Origin: Defluviitaleaceae bacterium
GTDB taxonomy: Bacteria; Bacillota; Clostridia; Lachnospirales; WQUN01
Length of the DNA: 9,426 nucleotides
Direction: 5' to 3'
Assembly: GCA_009782245.1 (NCBI GenBank)
Contig: WRKK01000279.1
Location: forward strand, 1-9,426
The translations under genes were made by a program, and so were the position numbers. Below are positions 5,977 to 9,426 of the stretch, in pieces; position 1 is the stretch's first letter, and every line of letters starts with the position of its first letter. The notes beneath the pieces were generated by a model. That model was given only the letters and a program-made list of their open reading frames with translations, did not search any database and was not told the origin of the DNA.

Positions 5977-6854
5977 CGGGCAATATAACAGGCACAATAA
6001 TAAAAGGCGTTGCTGGACAATACACAATAGCCACAGCAAGCGGCACGTATATCTGCAACGCCCGCGGCTTATTCAGAAAAAACAAAATAAAGCCCATTAT
6101 TGGCGATAAAGTCGCCATTATTACCGCCGAAAATAATAATAGTGAAAAAAATAATGAAAACAGCACTGGCACAATAGCCGAAATTTTGCCCCGCACAAAC
6201 GCACTAAACCGCCCAAAAGTAGCCAATGTTGACTGCATAATAATAACTTTAGCCGCCGCCAAGCCGCCGCTACACTTTACCATGCTAGATCGCTACCTTA
6301 TGCAAGCGGAATACGAACAAATAAACGCCGCAATCTGCATAAATAAAATCGACCTTAACAGCGAAATTCCCCAACTTGTACAAGAAATTTACGCAACGGC
6401 GGGTTATCCAATTTTTGCGGTATCGGCGGAAAACCAGCTAAACTTAGCAGCGGTTGCCCAGTTTGTTACGGCTAAAATCACGGTATTAGCGGGGCCGTCG
6501 GGTGTGGGCAAAACTAGCCTAATAAACACGCTTACCAACAAAACGCTGCAAACAGGCACTTTAAGCGAAAAAATAGACCGTGGCAAACACACAACCCGCC
6601 ACACCGAGTTTTTTCCGCTACCGCAAGGTGGCTACATAATAGATACGCCAGGGTTTTCCTCGCTAGACCCGCCCAACTTGCCAAAACTAGAACGTGCAAC
6701 TTTGTTCCGAGAGTTTAACGGCTTGCTAGGACAATGCCGCTTTTCCGACTGTTTGCACGTATCGGAGCAAGATTGTGCAATAAAAAATCAGGTTGGCAAA
6801 ACCATTAACCCCCGCCGCTACGAAAGTTATTTAGAACTGGTTAAAAATCCGTGA
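5973..6854 (+). CDS. rsgA: Ribosome small subunit-dependent GTPase A
   Basis: RsgA checks late 30S subunit assembly using GTP hydrolysis. At 293 residues it has normal length, with an N-terminal OB fold (about 1-70), a circularly permuted GTPase and a zinc-binding tail. The permuted order is visible: NKID (G4, 124-127) and VSAE (G5) come before GPSGVGKT (G1, 174-181), GKHTTRH (switch I) and DTPG (G3, 224-227). The zinc motif C255-x4-C260-x-H262-x5-C268 is intact. An Asn/Glu-rich stretch (NNNSEKNNEN) near residues 53-63 looks like a low-complexity loop insertion in the OB domain. The start overlaps the prkC stop (ATGA) and has no SD, pointing to translational coupling. The position after prkC and before rpe is the common Firmicutes arrangement. 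Confidence 0.96.
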   Translation: MTGNITGTIIKGVAGQYTIATASGTYICNARGLFRKNKIKPIIGDKVAIITAENNNSEKNNENSTGTIAEILPRTNALNRPKVANVDCIIITLAAAKPPLHFTMLDRYLMQAEYEQINAAICINKIDLNSEIPQLVQEIYATAGYPIFAVSAENQLNLAAVAQFVTAKITVLAGPSGVGKTSLINTLTNKTLQTGTLSEKIDRGKHTTRHTEFFPLPQGGYIIDTPGFSSLDPPNLPKLERATLFREFNGLLGQCRFSDCLHVSEQDCAIKNQVGKTINPRRYESYLELVKNP

Positions 6855-6906
6855 AGAAAACCCGAAAAAACCCGAAAAAAACCCAGAAAACCCAAAAAAC
6901 CCAAAA
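6855..6906 (+). repeat. Phased A-tract / CCC repeat between rsgA and rpe
   Basis: A-runs of 4-7 alternate with CCC at 6861, 6871, 6882, 6891 and 6900, so the period is 9-11 bp, close to one DNA turn. Such phased A-tracts usually give intrinsic curvature. On the opposite strand the five GGG runs are quadruplex-like, though one loop is 8 nt. It contains no stop in the rpe frame, so it would encode a Lys/Thr/Gln/Pro-rich extension if the GTG at 6851 were used, but no SD supports that. Confidence 0.6.
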
Positions 6907-6922
6907 CAGAAAGGATTTTCCA

Positions 6923-7633
6923 ATGTATAAACTTGCACCCTCAATTTTGGCGGCAGATTTTGGCCATTTAGGCGTTGCGGTCAACACCGTAGAAAAGGCA
7001 AAAGCCCATTATATCCACTTTGACGTTATGGACGGCGTTTTTGTGCCGAACATTTCTTTTGGTGTGCCTGTGCTTGCCTCTATCCGCCGATATACCAAGT
7101 TGCCCTTTGACGTACATCTTATGATAACCAACCCCGAAAAGTACATAGAGCCGTTTATTAAGGCTGGCGCAGATATTTTAAGTATCCACCTAGAAACGCC
7201 GCAACTAGCCGAAGACAGCGAATATCTAACCAGATGTTTCCAAAAAATACGCAATTTGGGCAAAAAACCCAGCATCGTAATGAACCCGCACACCCCGCTA
7301 GAATCCGTCCTACCTTACGTAGAACTAGTTGACATGGTGCTGTTAATGTCGGTAGAGCCTGGTTTTGGCGGACAATCGTTGCTACCGTTTACCCTCGACA
7401 AAGCCGACCGCCTAGCAAACTATCTAGTCAAAAACAACCTAGAGGTTGACATTCAAATGGACGGCGGCATCGACATGAAAAATTTGCGAACTGTCCTAAG
7501 TGCTGGCGTAAACGTAGTTGTAGCAGGAACTTCCGTCTTCGGCGCAACCGACATAGCCTTTGGCGTTCAACGCTTCCTAGAAACTTTCGCCAGCTTTGAA
7601 ATCCGCAACAAAAAACGCCGCTCGTTGCGGTAA
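6923..7633 (+). CDS. rpe: Ribulose-phosphate 3-epimerase
   Basis: Rpe interconverts D-ribulose-5-phosphate and D-xylulose-5-phosphate in the pentose phosphate pathway. It is a cytoplasmic TIM barrel with a divalent metal. The 236-residue protein begins MYKLAPSILAADF, as is typical. Metal and catalytic residues are in place: H32 and D34 (HFDVMDG), H65 (FDVHLM) and D180 (DGGI); the phosphate-binding VEPGFGGQ and VAGTSVFG are present. The block PSIVMNPHTP replaces the commoner xALNPATP. ATG 6923 is chosen because AAAGGA (6910-6915) is 7 nt upstream; an in-frame GTG at 6851, overlapping the rsgA stop as GTGA, would add 24 basic residues without an SD. It ends a four-gene run; the C-terminal tail KKRRSLR is unusually basic. 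The thiN that often follows is missing. Confidence 0.95.
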   Translation: MYKLAPSILAADFGHLGVAVNTVEKAKAHYIHFDVMDGVFVPNISFGVPVLASIRRYTKLPFDVHLMITNPEKYIEPFIKAGADILSIHLETPQLAEDSEYLTRCFQKIRNLGKKPSIVMNPHTPLESVLPYVELVDMVLLMSVEPGFGGQSLLPFTLDKADRLANYLVKNNLEVDIQMDGGIDMKNLRTVLSAGVNVVVAGTSVFGATDIAFGVQRFLETFASFEIRNKKRRSLR

Positions 7634-7671
7634 TAAAGAAATGCAAAACATCTAAGCTAAATCGGAATGGG

Positions 7672-7744
7672 GAACGGGCGGAATTGTTGGGGACAAACGG
7701 GCGACCGACCCGCCTGCCGACGGGCAGGGGACGGTCGCCCCTAC
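7672..7744. repeat. Repeat-family unit: 23-nt lead plus 42-bp long-form palindrome
   Basis: A 23-nt unit (7672-7694, ending TTGGGGAC) leads into AAACGGGCGACCG. The palindrome has outer arms GGGCGACCG (7699-7707) and CGGTCGCCC (7732-7740) and an inner hairpin CCTGCC/GGCAGG (7713-7718/7723-7728). Its right border CGGTCGCCCCTAC (7732-7744) is the family end. Positions 7699-7740 are identical to the reverse complement of 9327-9368. The region from 7634 also carries GCTAAATCGGAA (7656-7667), an inverted copy of 55-66. Confidence 0.8.
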
Positions 7745-7764
7745 AAAAACGCCACCCGCCGCCC

Positions 7765-7810
7765 GTAGGGGCGACCGTCTCGGTCGCCCGTTGTGAAATC
7801 CCCAACGCCA
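7765..7810. repeat. Short-form palindromic repeat, first direct copy
   Basis: GTAGG leads into GGGCGACCG (7769-7777), loop TCT and CGGTCGCCC (7781-7789), a perfect 9-bp hairpin, then GTTGTGAAATCCCCAACGCC. The 42 bp 7769-7810 recur exactly at 7870-7911, 101 bp downstream. Confidence 0.85.
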
Positions 7811-7821
7811 ACGGCAACACC

Positions 7822-7911
7822 ACCCCGTTGATGGGGGGGGGCAAACGGGCGTAATGCTTAGGGACAAACGGGCGACCGTCTCGGTCGCCCGTTGTGAAAT
7901 CCCCAACGCCA
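7822..7911. repeat. Composite repeat: C/G-tract hairpin, 23-nt unit and short-form palindrome
   Basis: CCCC (7823-7826) and a run of nine G (7833-7841) can form a hairpin. The 23-nt unit AAACGGGCGTAATGCTTAGG plus GAC (7843-7865) and the second short-form palindrome follow; here the arms extend to 12 bp (AACGGGCGACCG at 7867-7878 with CGGTCGCCCGTT at 7882-7893). The same order of modules recurs after the GH4 gene at 9256-9368. Confidence 0.8.
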
Positions 7912-7914
7912 CTC

Positions 7915-7940
7915 GCCCCACGGTTTTAATGTTGTCAACA
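7915..7940. repeat. Half-copy of the double-hairpin repeat with adjoining small palindrome
   Basis: GCCCCACGGTTTTAATGTT (7915-7933) is identical to 1709-1727, but the left arm GTGGGGC is missing, so it cannot form that hairpin. TGTTGTCAACA (7930-7940) is a perfect odd palindrome 34 nt before the GH4 start and could be an operator. I see no convincing promoter between it and the gene. Confidence 0.5.
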
Positions 7941-7974
7941 GCGGTAGTAAAAAACTTACAAGGAGCGTGTTCTT

Positions 7975-9249
7975 ATGAAAGACGCAAAAATAGCAATTAT
8001 TGGGGCTGGTAGCACTTATACGCCCGAACTTATTGAGGGGATTGTTAATCGCAGGGAGAGTTTGCCTGTGCGGGAACTTGCCCTGATGGATATTGATTCA
8101 CGTAAGCTGAATATAGTTGGCTCTTTGGCGGAGCGAATGGTTAGCCATGCGAAGTTGTCGGCAAAAGTGGTTTTAACGGAGGATTACGATAAAGCCCTGG
8201 AAAACGCCGATTTTGTGTTTGTGCAAATTAGGGTTGGCAAGTTGCCCGCTCGGCTGTTGGACGAAAAAATCCCGCTAAAATATAATTTGCTAGGGCAGGA
8301 AACCACGGGCATCGGCGGCTTTTTTAAGGCGTTGCGAACCGTTCCCGTTTTGTTGGATATTTGCCGCCGCATGAAACAACTTTGCCCCAATGCTTGGCTA
8401 CTCAACTTTACGAACCCGTCGGGAATTTGCGCCCAAGCGTTGCTAGATCACACCGATACAAAGGCACTCGGCTTGTGCAATGTTCCCATACATATGGCGG
8501 TTTCGCCGTTGCACGCCTTGAATATCCCCGACGGCGAAACGGATTATATCGGGCTTAATCATCTTAGCTTTGTTACAAGCGTTCGCCACAACGGCAAAGA
8601 TTATTTCCGTGAAGCCCTAAACGGCGCGGACGACATTTTGGCAAAATTAGACGGGCAAATGGGCTACAGCAAGGAAATCATTAAGGCGATTGAGGGGATT
8701 CCTAGCTATTATCTGAATTATTTTTTGCACCCGCAAAAATCGGTGCAAAAGCTGCTGGCGGACAAAAAAACCCGTGCCGAAGAGTGCATGGAAATTGAAG
8801 AGGAACTGCTGGCAATGTACTCCGATGCGAACCTGTACGTTAAACCCGAAAAATTATCGCAGCGGGGCGGCGCAATGTACTCGGAAGTTGCAATGTCGCT
8901 GGCGGAATCCATTTTTGCCGATAATAATGCGGTTCACGTGGTAAACACGTACAACAACGGTGCTATCTCGTTTATGGCAGACGATGACGTTGTGGAAACA
9001 AAAGCTGTTGTAAACGCAAGCGGCGCAAAAACCATAAAAGCTGAAGTTGTCGGCGGCGAGTATATCCAAAATATAATGCGAACGGTAAAAACTTTTGAAC
9101 GGCTAACGGTAAAAGCGGCAGTAAACGGCTCACGGGCAGATGCGATTAGTGCGTTGCTAATAAACCCACTAGTCGCCGACTATGATGCCGCCACAAAATG
9201 CTTTGACGAATTGTTGGAGGCGCATAGGGCGTATTTGCCGCAGTTTTGA
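7975..9249 (+). CDS. Glycoside hydrolase family 4 enzyme, probable 6-phospho-beta-glucosidase
   Basis: It probably hydrolyses PTS-imported 6-phospho-beta-glucosides (such as cellobiose-6-phosphate) by the NAD+ and Mn2+-dependent redox mechanism of GH4. The 424-residue cytoplasmic protein starts with a Rossmann motif, KIAIIGAGSTYTPELIEGI. Further family blocks are GQETTGIGGFFKALRTVPV, LNFTNPSGI, GLCNVPI and YIGLNHLSFV. C168 and H196 fit the metal ligands, and a Tyr in IPSYYLNYF fits the catalytic base. Cys-Asn-Val-Pro, rather than Cys-His, at the metal site points to beta-glucosidases (LicH/ChbF type). The start is supported by AAGGAG (7960-7965) 9 nt upstream. No PTS genes or regulator adjoin it; the gene stands alone between repeat blocks. 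Substrate is inferred from family only. Confidence 0.9.
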   Translation: MKDAKIAIIGAGSTYTPELIEGIVNRRESLPVRELALMDIDSRKLNIVGSLAERMVSHAKLSAKVVLTEDYDKALENADFVFVQIRVGKLPARLLDEKIPLKYNLLGQETTGIGGFFKALRTVPVLLDICRRMKQLCPNAWLLNFTNPSGICAQALLDHTDTKALGLCNVPIHMAVSPLHALNIPDGETDYIGLNHLSFVTSVRHNGKDYFREALNGADDILAKLDGQMGYSKEIIKAIEGIPSYYLNYFLHPQKSVQKLLADKKTRAEECMEIEEELLAMYSDANLYVKPEKLSQRGGAMYSEVAMSLAESIFADNNAVHVVNTYNNGAISFMADDDVVETKAVVNASGAKTIKAEVVGGEYIQNIMRTVKTFERLTVKAAVNGSRADAISALLINPLVADYDAATKCFDELLEAHRAYLPQF

Positions 9250-9255
9250 AGAAAC

Positions 9256-9276
9256 GCCCCCCGTTGCTTGGGGGGC
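9256..9276 (+). terminator. Terminator-like hairpin after the GH4 gene
   Basis: GCCCCCC (9256-9262) pairs with GGGGGGC (9270-9276) around loop GTTGCTT, beginning 7 nt after the stop codon. The stem is strong but AAACGGGCG follows instead of a T-run, so it may slow or protect the 3' end rather than terminate. The same module in degraded form lies at 7823-7841. Confidence 0.45.
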
Positions 9277-9322
9277 AAACGGGCGTAATGGTTGGAGATA
9301 AACGGGCGTAATGGTTGGAGAC
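9277..9322. repeat. Two tandem copies of the 23-nt repeat unit
   Basis: Positions 9277-9299 and 9300-9322 are identical except for the last base (T or C): AAACGGGCGTAATGGTTGGA plus GAT or GAC. A third partial copy (AAACGGGCG) merges into the palindrome at 9323. Related copies lie at 7672-7694 and 7843-7865. Confidence 0.85.
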
Positions 9323-9326
9323 AAAC

Positions 9327-9368
9327 GGGCGACCGTCCCCTGCCCGTCGGCAGGCGGGTCGGTCGCCC
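9327..9368. repeat. 42-bp long-form palindrome, inverted exact copy of 7699-7740
   Basis: Outer arms GGGCGACCG (9327-9335) and CGGTCGCCC (9360-9368) enclose an inner hairpin around GCCCGTCGGC. Base for base it is the reverse complement of 7699-7740, while the flanks differ after a few bases. Confidence 0.85.
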
Positions 9369-9408
9369 GTCCATCTAATCCCCAATGGTTCAATAAAAGT
9401 GTACGCAG

Positions 9409-9426
9409 GTAGGGGCGACCGTCTCG
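9409..9426. repeat. Start of another palindromic repeat, cut by the window end
   Basis: GTAGGGGCGACCG (9409-9421) followed by TCTCG is the first half of a short-form copy. It is preceded by AGTGTACGCAGG (9398-9409), also found inside the element at 19-100 with one change. The repeat block therefore continues beyond the window. Confidence 0.75.

Noticed and set aside
7605..7630. Minus-strand terminator (CCGC/GCGG stem plus six T) at the end of rpe
   Set aside because: The stem is only 4 bp, it lies inside the rpe coding end, and there is no minus-strand gene upstream for it to serve.
7428..7921. Minus-strand open frames of 138 and 89 codons across the end of rpe and the repeat block
   Set aside because: They translate the palindromic repeats (recurring GISQRATETV and PLPVG-like strings), lack ribosome binding sites, and one overlaps the well-supported rpe gene.
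9146..9393. Three overlapping minus-strand open frames of 64-79 codons at the end of the window
   Set aside because: They read the 23-nt repeats in different frames, with no SD and no similarity to any protein type I know; they overlap the GH4 gene end.
7672..9426. Possible CRISPR array from the regularly recurring 23-nt units
   Set aside because: The units are adjacent or irregularly spaced, no unique spacers of constant length separate them, and no cas gene is present.

Overview
The window looks like a chromosomal segment from a Gram-positive bacterium of the Firmicutes, most likely a Clostridia-type, sugar-fermenting and possibly gut-associated organism. The reasons are the gene order prpC-prkC-rsgA-rpe, a PASTA-domain serine/threonine kinase, near-consensus TTGACA/TATAAT promoters, strong AGGAGG-type ribosome binding sites and two genes for sugar-acid or phospho-sugar breakdown. 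The organism call is inference; no 16S or other taxonomic marker is present. I see no phage, defence, CRISPR or toxin genes. The coding content is ordinary, and the unusual material lies between the genes.

Layout. Positions 1-131 hold intergenic repeats, including an 82-bp MITE-like element with 14-bp inverted ends. A consensus promoter (228-256) drives tRNA-Arg(CCU) at 325-397, and uxuA (mannonate dehydratase) follows at 449-1516 with no clear terminator between them. A convergent intergenic region (1517-1731) carries a G-quadruplex-type tract and terminator-like hairpins. queA (tRNA queuosine synthesis) reads leftward from 2763 to 1732, and its leader has a hairpin between the Shine-Dalgarno sequence and the start codon. 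A divergent promoter region (2764-2965) separates queA from a rightward run: prpC (PP2C phosphatase), prkC (membrane PASTA kinase), rsgA (30S assembly GTPase) and rpe (ribulose-phosphate 3-epimerase), ending at 7633. A 340-bp repeat block (7634-7974) precedes a GH4 6-phospho-beta-glucosidase gene (7975-9249). More copies of the same repeats follow it and run off the window end.

How the genes fit together. PrkC and PrpC form a kinase/phosphatase pair that senses cell-wall fragments; RsgA and Rpe are their usual housekeeping neighbours. UxuA acts in hexuronate catabolism, the GH4 enzyme releases glucose-6-phosphate from phosphorylated beta-glucosides, and Rpe links to the pentose phosphate pathway. 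The two catabolic genes sit next to repeat blocks, while the core prpC-rpe run has none inside it.

The signals most worth following are: the queA leader, where folding a hairpin would bring a distant AAAGGAGG to normal spacing; the palindromic repeat family, with an exact 42-bp inverted pair bracketing the GH4 gene; and the apparent tRNA-uxuA cotranscript.
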